Shown here: positions 48,330 through 58,612 of the stretch, piece by piece
Layout: every line of letters begins with the position of its first letter
Numbering within the stretch: the first letter of the stretch is position 1
Source: Sedimenticola thiotaurini
GTDB taxonomy: Bacteria; Pseudomonadota; Gammaproteobacteria; Chromatiales; Chromatiaceae
DNA length: 64,000 nucleotides
Assembly: GCF_001007875.1 (NCBI RefSeq)
Contig: NZ_CP011412.1
Span: forward strand, 744,001-808,000
Direction: 5' to 3'
Translations under genes and position numbers: made by a program
The notes under the pieces: generated by a model
The model's input: the letters and a program-made list of their open reading frames with translations, nothing else
The model's database searches: none
Told to the model about the DNA's origin: nothing

Positions 48330-49070
48330 ATGATCAGACAATTTTTCTTTGCCCTGCAATTTCTCACCCGACTCCCGGTACCGGCAAACCTGCCCCTGCT
48401 GAGTGAGACGGAGCAGGGTAGGAGCCTGTTATTTTATCCCCTGGTGGGACTGCTGATCGGTCTGCTGCTCATATTGACCGGTGTGTTGGTGGGCAGTGAT
48501 GAATCCCTGCTATGTGCAGCCCTGGTACTGACTGTCTGGGTGGCGATTACCGGCGGACTGCATATCGATGGCCTCGCCGATATGACCGATGCCTGGATAG
48601 GCGGGCAGGGTGACCGGGAGCGCACCCTGGAAATCATGAAAGACCCCCGCTGTGGTCCCAGTGCGGTGGTCGCCGTGGTGTTACTGTTGATAGTGAAACT
48701 GGCCGCGCTGAATAGCCTGATCATGCAGGATGCCTGGGGCGTGATTCTGCTGGCTCCGCTGATTGGCCGTAGCAATCTTATTGCCAGCTTTCTCTACCTG
48801 CCCTATGTCCGGCCACACGGTCTGGGTGCCATGCTGGCCGCCCATCTTCCCCGCTTAGAGGCTGGAAGAGTACTTCTGGCCGCTTTGTTGTTCTGCCTGT
48901 TGATCCAGGGATGGGTCGCGGTGTGGATGTTGCTGTTTTGCGGGCTGTTGTTTGTCATCTACCGATCCATGCTGCTGTCCCGCATCGGCGGTTTTACCGG
49001 TGACAGTGCCGGTACCATTTGTGAGCTTGGTGAGACGATGGCCCTGGTGGCAGCAGCACTGTTGCTATGA
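48330..49070 (+). CDS. cobS: Adenosylcobinamide-GDP ribazoletransferase (cobalamin synthase) CobS
   Basis: Joins adenosylcobinamide-GDP with alpha-ribazole(-phosphate). 246 residues, polytopic with about six membrane helices. Family motifs: QFLTRLPVP at the start, ITGGLHIDGLADMTDAWIGG with its D-rich Mg site, MKDPRCGPSAVVAVV, and GFTGDSAGTICELGE. ATGA overlap with cbiB. Confidence 0.95.
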   Translation: MIRQFFFALQFLTRLPVPANLPLLSETEQGRSLLFYPLVGLLIGLLLILTGVLVGSDESLLCAALVLTVWVAITGGLHIDGLADMTDAWIGGQGDRERTLEIMKDPRCGPSAVVAVVLLLIVKLAALNSLIMQDAWGVILLAPLIGRSNLIASFLYLPYVRPHGLGAMLAAHLPRLEAGRVLLAALLFCLLIQGWVAVWMLLFCGLLFVIYRSMLLSRIGGFTGDSAGTICELGETMALVAAALLL

Positions 49071-49969
49071 GTACGATCCTGTCCGTATTTGCCCTTTTAC
49101 TGGATCAGTTGCTGGGCGAGCCAAGGCGCTATCATCCCCTGGCCGGGTTCGGCTGTTTGGCGCAGTTTACGGAACAGCAGCTGAACCGTTCGGGCGCTGT
49201 TCCGTTGCGACTTATGGGACTGTTGAGCGTTGTGCTCCTGGTTGCACCCATGGCAGTTGCTGCCCAGATCCTGAGCGACTGGTTCGGCCCTCTGTTTGAT
49301 GGAATCCTGCTCTATCTGGCCGTGGGAGCCAAAAGTCTCGCTCAACATGCACTCAGGGTGGTGGAAGCGCTGCAACGGAATGATTTACCCGTTGCGCGAC
49401 AACGGGTCGGCATGATGGTCAGCCGGGATACTGAAAACATGGAACGCCCGGCCATCGTCAGCGCAACCATCGAATCGGTACTGGAGAATGGCGCCGACGC
49501 GATCTTCGGGGCGCTGTTCTGGTTTTTGCTGGCAGGTGCGCCGGGTGTGGTGATCTATCGGCTGGTCAATACGCTGGATGCCATGTGGGGTTACCGCACG
49601 GAGCGATTCCGGGAGTTTGGCTGGTTTGTTGCGCGCCTGGATGACCTGTTGAACTGGTTTCCGGCCCGCCTGACCGCCCTGGTTTACGCCCTGGCAGGTA
49701 AATTTCGAGCAAGCATTCGATGCTGGAGCAGGCAGGCCGACCGGCTCGACAGCCCCAATGGGGGCGTAGTGATGACTGCGGGTGCGGGCGCCCTCGGCCT
49801 GATCCTCGGCGGGCCTTGCAGCTACCACGGAGAGACCCGGGATAAGCCGTTCTTTGGGGCAGGGTTTTCCCCGGTTTGTGGTGACATCTATCGGGCCGTG
49901 GACCTGGTCCAGAAGAGTGTACTCTACTGGGTTATCGCCATATTGATCGGAGGATGGCTGTTTGCTTGA
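49067..49969 (+). CDS. cbiB: Adenosylcobinamide-phosphate synthase CbiB
   Basis: Attaches aminopropanol phosphate to adenosylcobyric acid. 300 residues, membrane protein with 4-5 helices. Conserved LDQLLGEPRRYHPLAGFG at the N-terminus, VGMMVSRDTENMERP and FSPVCGDIYRAVDLV-like C-terminus (GAGFSPVCGD). Overlaps cobS by 4 nt and cobD by 8 nt. Confidence 0.94.
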   Translation: MSTILSVFALLLDQLLGEPRRYHPLAGFGCLAQFTEQQLNRSGAVPLRLMGLLSVVLLVAPMAVAAQILSDWFGPLFDGILLYLAVGAKSLAQHALRVVEALQRNDLPVARQRVGMMVSRDTENMERPAIVSATIESVLENGADAIFGALFWFLLAGAPGVVIYRLVNTLDAMWGYRTERFREFGWFVARLDDLLNWFPARLTALVYALAGKFRASIRCWSRQADRLDSPNGGVVMTAGAGALGLILGGPCSYHGETRDKPFFGAGFSPVCGDIYRAVDLVQKSVLYWVIAILIGGWLFA

Positions 49970-50945
49970 GCACGGCGGAAAGCTGCAGGATGCCAGCCAG
50001 AAGTATGGTATTCCGCTGGATCAATGGATCGATCTCTCCACCGGGATCAATCCGCGCGGCTGGATGCCTCCCCGTCCACCGGACTCCGTCTGGCTCCGGC
50101 TGCCTGAAGAGCATGATGAACTGGAGCAGGTGGCGTGCAGCTATTATGGTTGCGATAGTCTGTTGGCTGTGGCCGGCTCCCAGCAGGCTATCCAGCTGCT
50201 TCCCACCCTCCGATCTCGCTCAAAAGTGGGATTTGTTTCACCCGGCTATGGCGAACATCCATACGCCTGGAAGTGTCATAACCATCAGGTACGCCCCATT
50301 GCCGCGGATGAAGTTGAGCGTCACCTGGATGAGATAGATGTACTGGTGCTGTGCAATCCAAACAATCCCGATGGAGGACTATTTACCGCAGCGCAGTTGT
50401 CGGCATGGCATGAACGACTCAACGCCCGGGGTGGGTGGCTGATAGTTGATGAGGCTTTTATGGATGCCACACCGCAGTGGAGTCTGGCAAAAACCGTCCC
50501 CTTGGGTGGCCTGATCATTCTTCGGTCACTGGGAAAGTTTTTTGGGCTGGCGGGAGCCAGAGTCGGTTTTGTGCTGGCTGACAATCCACTGCTTTTGCAG
50601 ATGAGAGAGAAACTGGGGCCCTGGACTATTGCCGGTCCTTCCCGTTGGGTGGCGGCGAAAGCACTCGCCGACAGTGAATGGCAGACTAAAGCACGACAAG
50701 AACTTGGGTTGGCGGCAGACAGATTGAAAAGATTACTGTCCGGTGCCGGCCTGCCTCCCAGGGGAGGCACCGTGCTGTTTCAATACGTACGCCACAGGGA
50801 AGCCGGACAAATAGCCCATCTGCTGGCGCAGGAAGGAATTCTGGTCAGACTCTTTTCAGAACCCGCCTCACTGCGATTCGGTCTACCCGGTACAGCGGAC
50901 GAATGGGCGCGGATGGAAGCCTGTTTCAAGCGACTCTTCCGTTAA
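49962..50945 (+). CDS. cobD: L-threonine-O-3-phosphate decarboxylase CobD
   Basis: Makes (R)-1-amino-2-propanol phosphate for CbiB. 327 residues, fold type I PLP enzyme: GINPRGW, AGSQQAIQLL, CNPNNPDGG, WLIVDEAFMD and PLP lysine K192 in LRSLGKFFGLAGAR. TTG start with GGAGG 8 nt upstream inside the cbiB end. A perfect 14-nt palindrome (CCGTTGGCCAACGG) follows the stop but has no T-run. Confidence 0.93.
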   Translation: MLEHGGKLQDASQKYGIPLDQWIDLSTGINPRGWMPPRPPDSVWLRLPEEHDELEQVACSYYGCDSLLAVAGSQQAIQLLPTLRSRSKVGFVSPGYGEHPYAWKCHNHQVRPIAADEVERHLDEIDVLVLCNPNNPDGGLFTAAQLSAWHERLNARGGWLIVDEAFMDATPQWSLAKTVPLGGLIILRSLGKFFGLAGARVGFVLADNPLLLQMREKLGPWTIAGPSRWVAAKALADSEWQTKARQELGLAADRLKRLLSGAGLPPRGGTVLFQYVRHREAGQIAHLLAQEGILVRLFSEPASLRFGLPGTADEWARMEACFKRLFR

Positions 50946-51274
50946 CCCGTTGGCCAACGGATAACCCTGGCGGTATGTCACGATTTTTTACACCAGGGTG
51001 AAGGGCTATGAGTTAAAAGACTTATATAACATGGAGATAAAGGAATGGCCGGAAAATTGCACGTATCTGTGGAATGGATTGGTACGGGTTTAAGTTGGCA
51101 GCTATTCCCTGTGTAGGATTGAGCCTATCTGCCCGTAGGAACGGTCTCCAAATTGACGCTGTATAAATCCACATTTTCGGGTTAATCATCTGATAACTCA
51201 TAGGAATTAATGGCACGTATTAGTTGGTGATGGATTACTGCTTGATCCCAACCGGCCTTTGAAGGGACGAGTAC
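50946..51274. other. Intergenic region after cobD
   Basis: 329 bp, AT-richer than its surroundings. Small open frames on the minus strand lack SD and family likeness. SD GAAGGGA for the next gene lies at its right end. No clear terminator. Confidence 0.4.
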
Positions 51275-51712
51275 ATGAGAGAAATGTTCTACTTTGTCGC
51301 CTTTGGCTTTCTGTTCGCTTTCCTTATTCCACTTCTGATTGGCACCATAATTCAGGATGACGGACAGAACGCCTGGCGTTCGAAACAGGATGTAGTGACA
51401 GATAGAGACAAGCGGCCTCCTGTAGTTGATGAATCGACCGATAGCTGTGTGGGAACAGGATACAGTTACCTGTTGTCGGTTGATGGTTTCCCCTATGTGG
51501 AAAAGAAAAATTCTCCCTATATTGCGGCACTTATCGATAAAAAGATTGTTATTCTCCATGTTGATGAGCACAAAAATACAACCGAACTCGGTGCTAAGGA
51601 TAAACTGCCCCCTGAAGTTAAGGTCGATCTTTCTGACGTTTTAACCGGTTGTATCAACAGTGATCGGACCCCCGCCAAAACAGGAAGTGTCCTGAATCTA
51701 AAAAAGCAGTGA
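51275..51712 (+). CDS. Hypothetical protein with one N-terminal membrane helix
   Basis: 145 residues. A hydrophobic segment at 4-25 (MFYFVAFGFLFAFLIPLLIG) is followed by a polar extracytoplasmic part. Two cysteines (C58, C126 approximately; DSCVGTG and LTGCINS) might pair in the periplasm. No known family recognised. Good SD. It lies before the exopolysaccharide genes with a 376-bp gap, so a link is unproven. Confidence 0.65.
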   Translation: MREMFYFVAFGFLFAFLIPLLIGTIIQDDGQNAWRSKQDVVTDRDKRPPVVDESTDSCVGTGYSYLLSVDGFPYVEKKNSPYIAALIDKKIVILHVDEHKNTTELGAKDKLPPEVKVDLSDVLTGCINSDRTPAKTGSVLNLKKQ

Positions 51713-52088
51713 CTGTCATAATTGTCCGTTCTTGATAAGCCTGCTCTCGATGAGGTATTTGAGTTGCAGGCAACAGTATCCCATTCCGTCAGGTAAGGAA
51801 TTGAACCCCTTTTATTGTCGAAATTAATCCCCAAATTACCGGGAATTACAATCGCTATCTGAAGGGCTTAAATTCATCATTGGTCTGTAGCGGGGTTGGC
51901 GCGGTTCTGTCGGGGTAGGCATTATTCCACCTAAGGGTTAAAATAGCCGTAAGTTCTAAAGATTCAGTACAGCCAGCCGAAAACCGATTGTGTTCTGACA
52001 CAGTATCGCAGTTCTACTGACACATTGTCCGGGTAGAGTCAGGCTAAACCTCGTGAAGGAATAAGAAGCAACACGCAAGGGAGAAGGT
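51713..52088. other. Intergenic leader of the exopolysaccharide locus
   Basis: 376 bp without gene. Contains scattered CTGACACA-like segments at about 51994-52028 and a TTGGCGCG-N4-TGTC at 51896 that is one base short of proper sigma-54 spacing. SD GGGAGAAGG before the next start at 52089. Confidence 0.4.
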
Positions 52089-53639
52089 ATGGGCATTCAG
52101 GGTAGTCCGAATGTTTCACTAGTGCAGTTTGAGAAAGAACAACCGAAACAACGACGTCCCGAAACCGGGAAGTTGCCCGAAGGGGTAGCGCCCGACGACA
52201 CAGCAGAGGATAGGGGGGTATTTTCGCGCTTTCACTCCCTCCGGGGAAAAGTAAGGCTATTCGGGCACTTTTATCATGCCCAGTTCCTGTTGCTTGCCTT
52301 TGTTGAGTATTTCTCCTTCGTCTCTGTCTATCTCTTTGCAACCCCACTTCTGAATTTCCAGCCGGCACAGGCGACCGGTACGACCCAATGGGCGGAAGCA
52401 ATGTTCGCCGGCCTGATACTCATATTGACTATCTCATCCATGGGGCTGTATGACACCCGGCAGCGAGAGGGTATCAAGGGCGCACTATCGCGGCTCCTGG
52501 TGGCGTTTTTCTGCGGATTCCTGGTCATCGCGTCACTTGACGCCCTATTGCCGCAATTCAAAAATGATCCGATCTATATCGGCAGTTTTGTGTTGCTCGC
52601 CTTTGTTTATTCCATCCTGCTGAGAATCTATTTCTACAAATTTGTGGATGGAAAGATTCTCCAGCGTCGGGTAATGGTTGTTGGTGCCGGAAAGCGGGCC
52701 GCCTCTATTAGCAAACTGAGACGCAAGACGGATCGGCGTGGATTTGATCTGGTTGGATTTGTGCGGACCTCCGGTGAAGAGACCGTGCAAGTGGATAGCA
52801 CTAAACTGATCAATATCGACGATGACATACGCAAATTTGCCATCCAGAATCAAATTGACGAAATCGTCATCGCCCCGGACGATAGACGCAGAAAACTACC
52901 ACTTGATGGACTCATAGATTGCCGCATGAGCGGTATTGCCATTATCGATCTGCTGGATTTCTTTGAAAGGGAGACAGAAAAGATACGACTGGATCTGATC
53001 CAGCCTAGTTGGCTTATTTACACCGACGGTTTTAAACGGAATATTCTCCGTGCCACCGCCAAACGCACTTTCGATATCCTGATCAGCTCCCTGTTGCTGG
53101 TGGTCTGTTCCCCCCTGATGGTGCTTACCGCCCTGGCAATTATGTTGGAGAGTCGTGGAAAGGGCGGGGTACTGTATCGCCAGCAGCGTGTGGGCCGGGA
53201 TGGAAAGTGTTTCAATCTCTATAAGTTCCGCAGTATGTATACGGATGCGGAGAAAGATGGCGTGGCCCGGTGGGCACAGAAGAACGATTCCCGAATCACC
53301 CGGGTTGGGTCATTTATCCGTAAGTACAGATTGGACGAACTGCCCCAGTTGTGGAACATTTTTGTCAGCGACATGAGTCTGGTTGGTCCGAGACCGGAAC
53401 GTCCCGAGTTCGTGGAGCAGTTGTGCAAGGTAAATGCACTCTATAAAGAGCGCCATCGGGTGACCCCGGGGTTAGCTGGTTGGGCGCAGGTGAGCTATCC
53501 CTATGGCGCATCCAAGAAAGATTCTATGGAGAAACTACAGTACGACCTCTATTACGTGAAAAACCACGGTCTGCTGTTTGATTTCTACATTCTGGTACAG
53601 ACCGTTGAGATCGTCTTTTTCAAGAAAGGTGTACGTTAG
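52089..53639 (+). CDS. Undecaprenyl-phosphate sugar phosphotransferase (PEP-CTERM/XrtA EPS locus, EpsB-like)
   Basis: Starts exopolysaccharide by placing a sugar-1-phosphate on undecaprenyl phosphate. 516 residues: four N-terminal membrane helices (about 60-190), CoA-binding-like Rossmann region (about 195-300; RRVMVVGAGKRAA), a fifth helix (about 325-350) and the C-terminal bacterial sugar transferase domain (GGVLYRQQRVGRDGKCFNLYKFRSM, RLDELPQLWNIF, LVGPRPERPEF). Length and layout fit the priming transferase in PEP-CTERM systems (TIGR03013), supported by PrsK/PrsR next door. Convergent with prsR. Confidence 0.9.
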   Translation: MGIQGSPNVSLVQFEKEQPKQRRPETGKLPEGVAPDDTAEDRGVFSRFHSLRGKVRLFGHFYHAQFLLLAFVEYFSFVSVYLFATPLLNFQPAQATGTTQWAEAMFAGLILILTISSMGLYDTRQREGIKGALSRLLVAFFCGFLVIASLDALLPQFKNDPIYIGSFVLLAFVYSILLRIYFYKFVDGKILQRRVMVVGAGKRAASISKLRRKTDRRGFDLVGFVRTSGEETVQVDSTKLINIDDDIRKFAIQNQIDEIVIAPDDRRRKLPLDGLIDCRMSGIAIIDLLDFFERETEKIRLDLIQPSWLIYTDGFKRNILRATAKRTFDILISSLLLVVCSPLMVLTALAIMLESRGKGGVLYRQQRVGRDGKCFNLYKFRSMYTDAEKDGVARWAQKNDSRITRVGSFIRKYRLDELPQLWNIFVSDMSLVGPRPERPEFVEQLCKVNALYKERHRVTPGLAGWAQVSYPYGASKKDSMEKLQYDLYYVKNHGLLFDFYILVQTVEIVFFKKGVR

Positions 53640-53663
53640 ACAAGCGGTTTCAGTGCTCGTCCA

Positions 53664-55019
53664 TCAGGGTTTAATACCGTATTTTTCCATCAAGCTATAG
53701 AGCGTTGGGCGCGTAATGCCCAACGTTTTTGCCGTCTCTGATATGTTTCCGTCTGTGTGATTCAAGGCGCGGAGAATCGCCTTCTTTTCCGCTTCACTCC
53801 TCACCTGTTTCAGGTTTAACGGCATGGCCTCTTCGTCAGGGGTGGAGAGTTCCAGGTCTTCCAGTGTTATCAATGAACCTTCCGCCATGATAACGGCACG
53901 TTTAATCCGACTCTCTATTTCGCGCACATTCCCAGGCCAGTCATAGTGTTCGATGGCAAGTATGGCGTTTTTATCGAAGCCATTGATCTGCTGGTTATAC
54001 TCTTTGCTGAAACGTTCAAGAAACGCTTTTGCCAGTAACAGGGCATCCCCCTCGCGCTCTTTCAGTGACGGTATCTTTATCGTCACTTCGCTGATTCGAT
54101 AATAGAGGTCTTCCCTGAATCTGCCTTCCGCGATCAGGTTCTGTATGTCCTGGTGAGTGGCGCAGATAATCCTGACATCAATGGGTATCTCTTCACGTCC
54201 ACCGATTCGTTCCAGGGTGCGTTCCTGGAGAAACCGGAGTAGTTTGGCCTGGAGGTCGAACGGGAGATCGCCGATTTCGTCAAGGAACAGAGTACCTCCA
54301 TTGGCGTACTCAATTTTTCCCTTGGTCTGTTTGGATGCCCCGGTAAAGGCGCCTTTCTCATAACCGAACAGTTCGCTTTCCAGCAGATTGGCCGGTATGG
54401 CGGCACAGTTGATTGCAACCATTTTATGGTCGGAACGGGGGCTTAGTTCGTGTAGTGCCTGGGCAAATAACTCTTTACCAGTGCCGCTGGCGCCCAGCAA
54501 CAGTGTTGTTATGTTCGATGGGGCGATTTTTTCAACCGTTCTGCAGGCTTTGAGCATTTCCGGACTGCTTGCGATGATGCCATTGAGCGGTGTTTTTGAT
54601 TGATTTTCCTGAAGCTTGATATTTTCCTGTTCGAGCGTATTGACATGATAAGCGCGGTTGACTATCAGAGACAGAATTTCAGGTTCAACCGGTTTCTGGC
54701 AGAAGTCATAGGCGCCGAGTGCAATCGCTTTGACGGCGTTTGTCCGGTCATTATCGCCGGTGACAACAATTATTTTGGTGCTGGGGGCGAGTGCCAGGAT
54801 CTCCTCCAGGGTTGCAAGACCTTCACTGACTCCACCGGGGTCGGGGGGCAGTCCCAGGTCAAGAGTGACAACCGCTGGTTGGTGACGGCGGATGTGCGTG
54901 ATGGCCTCTTCCCTGTCTCCTGCAATCAGGACCTCGAAGTCGTCAAAACACCACCGTAATTGACTCTGCAGGCCAACGTCATCTTCAACGATTAACAGGT
55001 ATTTGCTTGAATCCGCCAC
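53664..55019 (-). CDS. prsR: PEP-CTERM system sigma-54 response regulator PrsR
   Basis: 451 residues: receiver (1-125; E12/D13/D14 pocket, D54 in VTLDLGLPPDPGG, K in CQKPVEP), AAA+ with [20 protein letters not shown] and LFLDEIGDL, and Fis HTH (NISETAKTLGITRPTLYSLMEK). The P-x-D-P-x-G-x-x-E stretch after the phosphoacceptor and the partner kinase are typical of PrsR. Controls exosortase/PEP-CTERM and EPS genes from -24/-12 promoters. It lies 44 nt after prsK in the same direction. Confidence 0.92.
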   Translation of the reverse strand: MADSSKYLLIVEDDVGLQSQLRWCFDDFEVLIAGDREEAITHIRRHQPAVVTLDLGLPPDPGGVSEGLATLEEILALAPSTKIIVVTGDNDRTNAVKAIALGAYDFCQKPVEPEILSLIVNRAYHVNTLEQENIKLQENQSKTPLNGIIASSPEMLKACRTVEKIAPSNITTLLLGASGTGKELFAQALHELSPRSDHKMVAINCAAIPANLLESELFGYEKGAFTGASKQTKGKIEYANGGTLFLDEIGDLPFDLQAKLLRFLQERTLERIGGREEIPIDVRIICATHQDIQNLIAEGRFREDLYYRISEVTIKIPSLKEREGDALLLAKAFLERFSKEYNQQINGFDKNAILAIEHYDWPGNVREIESRIKRAVIMAEGSLITLEDLELSTPDEEAMPLNLKQVRSEAEKKAILRALNHTDGNISETAKTLGITRPTLYSLMEKYGIKP

Positions 55020-55063
55020 TGCTTACCTCGACTTCGCTAGTTTTATTTGTTTTGTCTTGATCA

Positions 55064-57127
55064 CTACTCTGCTGACCGGGTGCAGGGTAGGGTGATGCGG
55101 AACAGAGCGCCCTCTCCGGGTGCGCTTTCCACGTTGATATCGCCATTTAGACTACGGATGTATTCACGACTCTCATAGACGCCGATCCCCATCCCGGTCA
55201 GCCCCTTGGTCGAATCAAAGGGGTGGAACAGCCGTTTTTTTATAAACTCCTGGTCCATGCCGGTACCCGTGTCCCGGACTTCCACCACTACCTGGTCGGA
55301 ACCGGGCGCGACAGTGATGGTAACATGTCCATCATTAGGTGTGGCATCCTGGGCATTCTGGATGATATGCCCGAATACGGTGGTCAGTTGCTCTCTGTCC
55401 GCCTGGATAAATAGTTGCTGCTCTGGAAGTTTGAGTTCGGGTACCGGTTTTCTCGCCGAATGAGCGGCGCTTGTCTCTGTCAGCAGTGCGCCAAGTTCAA
55501 TACACTCCGAACTGTTACCCCGCATACCGCTCTTCATCTGCTCCATGAGATTGGTCATGCGTTTAACCGAGTTTCTGACAGTGGCAATGACATCGTCAAC
55601 GAACTCCGGTTTATGTTTGTGTCGTTCAGCATTGGACACAATAAGTGACTGCTGGGCCAGAATATTCTTGAGATCATGGACGACGTAGGCCGATAGTCGA
55701 TTAAATGCCTCAAACTGCCGCGCCTGGGTCAACGCCTTCTCTGACAGATGTTGAGCCAGGTAGCTGGCTGCCTGTTGACCGGCCATTTTCAGCAGATCCC
55801 GGTCTTCCCAATTGATCGAGCGCTGTGATTGGGAGTGGGGCATGATGATGAACCCGAAAACCCTGTTTTTGAATAACAGTGGGACAATCAACCAGCCGTT
55901 TTTGATCGCCATCAGCCACTCGGGTGGTGTGAAGCCGACGTAGATATCGGGGTTTCGTTGATATTCATCCAGGTCAACCAGCCACTGCTCCTTTTCCAGG
56001 AAAGCACACAGGGGGTCCTGGGCGTGAGTGATACCCATTGCCGGCTCAGGCATATTAAGAGCGCTGTTCAGTTCGTACTGTCCGTTGTCGCGCCTGATCC
56101 AGAGCAGCCCCCCGGTGCTGTCCACCAAGGCGGACATAGCGCGGATAATCCGCACCGGAACCTCTTCGTCACTTTCAGTAAGAGTCTGGGTAAATCGCAG
56201 CCACTCTTCCCGGTAGTCGTACTTGTAGTTGAAGAAATGCTTGCTCAGGTAGACGCGCACCTTGGCGCGAATAGTCCCGGAAAACAGGATGATCAGCAGG
56301 AGAGCACCGGTTCCGCTCAGGAAGGCAATTTGCAGCGTTGACCCCCAGGACCCCCCGTAAAAGCGGATGTAGTAACCTGCTGAAGCCATGACCAGCAGGT
56401 AGATTCCGGCCCCCATCAGGGTGATCGACTGGAAAACCACATTCCGTGAGATATAAATATCCAAAGACCACTTGGGGTTGCGGGCCACCGATACTGCAAT
56501 GAGCGGAACCATCAGACCGTTAAGTATGCCTCTGGCGTTCCACAGCTCCTGGTTGAGTTGTTTAAACAGCAGTGCATCGGCAAACATAAAAAAATCGTAG
56601 GCAAATATGCAGCCTATCCCGATACAGAGATGCTTGATCGCCCAGCGTTGTTCGACAGCGGAATTCCTGAACAGCTGCTCCAGTAATAACAGGGCAATGA
56701 TATTGAAGATGACCCAGATTCCCAGCGTGGCGTCATGGCTTACCAGGTTGGTGTTCGATGTGGTCACCGCGATCAGCGGCATCAGAATCGTTATGATGCT
56801 GGCCACTAAGAGAAAGATAAAGAACAGATTTATCGGGGTGATTCGCAGCACGCTGCTGATTTTCTGGCTGCTGTTGGATTGAACACTTTTCATTAAAAAG
56901 AGGCACCAGAAGGTGTCTCTGCCCAGTTCCAGGGGTTGCAGGATGCCGGGGAAAGTAATGATCGAGAGGGCAGAAAGAGCCGATATGCCGGCCCAGAGCG
57001 CTGAAAAACTGCTGGCGAATATCAATAACCGACCAAGGGATTTGCCACGCCAGGAGGTTACCAGCAGGACAGTCAGTGCGGCGTAGGCGAGAAATGCAAA
57101 AAGATAACTGAAAAATCCTATATTCAA
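55064..57127 (-). CDS. prsK: XrtA/PEP-CTERM system histidine kinase PrsK
   Basis: 687 residues. About nine N-terminal membrane helices (1-300), GAF domain (about 315-465; WLVDLDEYQRNPDIYVG), HisKA with YVVHDLKNILAQQSL (H in VHDLKN) and HATPase_c (HIIQNAQDATP, VRDTGTGMD, GLTGMGIGVYESREYI). This membrane/GAF/kinase plan is that of PrsK. Transcribed with prsR downstream. The signal sensed is unknown. Confidence 0.92.
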   Translation of the reverse strand: MNIGFFSYLFAFLAYAALTVLLVTSWRGKSLGRLLIFASSFSALWAGISALSALSIITFPGILQPLELGRDTFWCLFLMKSVQSNSSQKISSVLRITPINLFFIFLLVASIITILMPLIAVTTSNTNLVSHDATLGIWVIFNIIALLLLEQLFRNSAVEQRWAIKHLCIGIGCIFAYDFFMFADALLFKQLNQELWNARGILNGLMVPLIAVSVARNPKWSLDIYISRNVVFQSITLMGAGIYLLVMASAGYYIRFYGGSWGSTLQIAFLSGTGALLLIILFSGTIRAKVRVYLSKHFFNYKYDYREEWLRFTQTLTESDEEVPVRIIRAMSALVDSTGGLLWIRRDNGQYELNSALNMPEPAMGITHAQDPLCAFLEKEQWLVDLDEYQRNPDIYVGFTPPEWLMAIKNGWLIVPLLFKNRVFGFIIMPHSQSQRSINWEDRDLLKMAGQQAASYLAQHLSEKALTQARQFEAFNRLSAYVVHDLKNILAQQSLIVSNAERHKHKPEFVDDVIATVRNSVKRMTNLMEQMKSGMRGNSSECIELGALLTETSAAHSARKPVPELKLPEQQLFIQADREQLTTVFGHIIQNAQDATPNDGHVTITVAPGSDQVVVEVRDTGTGMDQEFIKKRLFHPFDSTKGLTGMGIGVYESREYIRSLNGDINVESAPGEGALFRITLPCTRSAE

Positions 57128-57438
57128 AGCGGTCCACTCTCGTTATTGGGTTTATGGATCGGCTGGCTATTCGGTTGTCTCCAGCTGATTGATCGATCGT
57201 GAATTAATCTCCCGATTTTACCGCCGCCTCCAGCAGAATTTAAACATCCTCTCTATTAGTCGGGTGAATCAGCATTTCCTTGAGGGATGTTAACCTATTT
57301 TCACTGGCCCCGGGGGGGTTTAAAAGTACAATCTGTCGGATTATTCACAGCCTGGTTGGAATGACACCCGGCTGATTTCCACAGCACCCGGAATGTCTTG
57401 TACACAGTGAGATGTGGAGGGGGAGGTAGATCTGAAAG
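57128..57438. other. Divergent intergenic region prsK / epimerase
   Basis: 311 bp. CTGGCTATTCGGTTGTC at 57163-57179 has sigma-54-like spacing and a fair -24 box, but the -12 lacks GC. A run of seven G at about 57311-57317 is also present. No gene. SD GGAGGGGGAGG precedes the epimerase ATG. Confidence 0.4.
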
Positions 57439-58476
57439 ATGTCTGAATTTATGCGAGTTCGGGATGAACTTCGGGATAATCCACGTACCTGGTTGATTAC
57501 AGGTGTCGCCGGATTTATCGGTTCAAATTTGCTGGAAGAGCTGTTGCAGCTCGATCAGACAGTGGTAGGGATGGACAACTTTGCCACTGGCCATCAACAC
57601 AATCTGGATAAGGTACGTGGGCTGGTAGGAGAAGCCAGGTGGGAGCGGTTTACTTTCCATGAGCTGGATATCAGGGAGATAGAACACTGTCGAACCGCAG
57701 TTCAGGGGGTCGACTACGTACTACACCAGGCCGCACTCGGTAGTGTACCTCGCTCGATTCATGATCCGCTAACCACCAATGACACCAACAGTACCGGTTT
57801 CCTCAATATGCTGGTCGCCGCCAGGGATGCCGAAGTAAAACGTTTTGTTTACGCTGCTTCGTCCTCCACCTATGGAGATCATCCCGGATTGCCGAAACAG
57901 GAGGATCTGATCGGCAAGCCCCTGTCTCCCTATGCGGTGACAAAATATGTTAACGAACTGTATGCGGATGTGTTTGCCAGAACCTATGGTACTGAATCCA
58001 TCGGCCTGCGGTATTTCAATGTGTTCGGACCCCGCCAGGATCCCAAAGGTGCCTATGCGGCCGTCATACCTCGCTGGATCGAAGAGCTCTACCGTGGAGA
58101 GACCTGTCGGATCAACGGAGATGGGGAGACGTCACGGGACTTCTGTTTTATCAGCAATACAGTGCAGATGAATCTGCTTGCCGCCACCACGGCGAATCCG
58201 GATGCTGTCAACCAGGTTTATAATGTGGCCGTTGGCACCCGCACAACGCTTAACCAGCTGTTTGATGAGATCAGGGGACGCATCGCACTGCGTCACGAAA
58301 AGGTTGCCCAGGCACAGCCGGAATATGTCGACTTCCGTGCGGGTGATGTGCGTCACTCACTGGCCGATATTTCCAAAGCATCGAAGCTGCTGGGTTATGC
58401 GCCAAGCCACAATCTGCAACAGGGACTGGACGTTACTACCGAGTGGTTTCTAGATGAATTTGAGTCTGGATCCTGA
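57439..58476 (+). CDS. UDP-N-acetylglucosamine 4-epimerase (WbpP/TviC-like)
   Basis: Extended short-chain dehydrogenase, 345 residues. NAD site [10 protein letters not shown] (21-30), catalytic S-YxxxK in SPYAVTKY, and [12 protein letters not shown]. The N-terminal extension [18 protein letters not shown] is typical of WbpP rather than GalE, so N-acetylated UDP sugars are the likely substrate. With the dehydrogenase 130 bp downstream it would make a UDP-N-acetylgalactosaminuronate-type sugar for the exopolysaccharide. Confidence 0.9.
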   Translation: MSEFMRVRDELRDNPRTWLITGVAGFIGSNLLEELLQLDQTVVGMDNFATGHQHNLDKVRGLVGEARWERFTFHELDIREIEHCRTAVQGVDYVLHQAALGSVPRSIHDPLTTNDTNSTGFLNMLVAARDAEVKRFVYAASSSTYGDHPGLPKQEDLIGKPLSPYAVTKYVNELYADVFARTYGTESIGLRYFNVFGPRQDPKGAYAAVIPRWIEELYRGETCRINGDGETSRDFCFISNTVQMNLLAATTANPDAVNQVYNVAVGTRTTLNQLFDEIRGRIALRHEKVAQAQPEYVDFRAGDVRHSLADISKASKLLGYAPSHNLQQGLDVTTEWFLDEFESGS

Positions 58477-58612
58477 AATAATTGGCAAGCACAATTCCCT
58501 GACGGATTGATCAAAGCCCGGAGCTGTCCGGACATTTCAGCCCGGATCTTTTGTGGAAGTTTTTATTATGGCTGGCCCGCCGCATGGGCTCTAACGAAAA
58601 TCAGGAATGATA

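Noticed and set aside
50947-50960. 14-nt palindrome after cobD as a terminator
   Set aside because: No loop and no T-run.
51896-51911. Sigma-54-like site before the priming transferase
   Set aside because: The -12 part is one base too near and lacks GC.
57163-57179. Sigma-54-like site before the epimerase (possible PrsR target)
   Set aside because: The -12 box has GT instead of GC and the site is 260 bp from the gene; kept only as a note.
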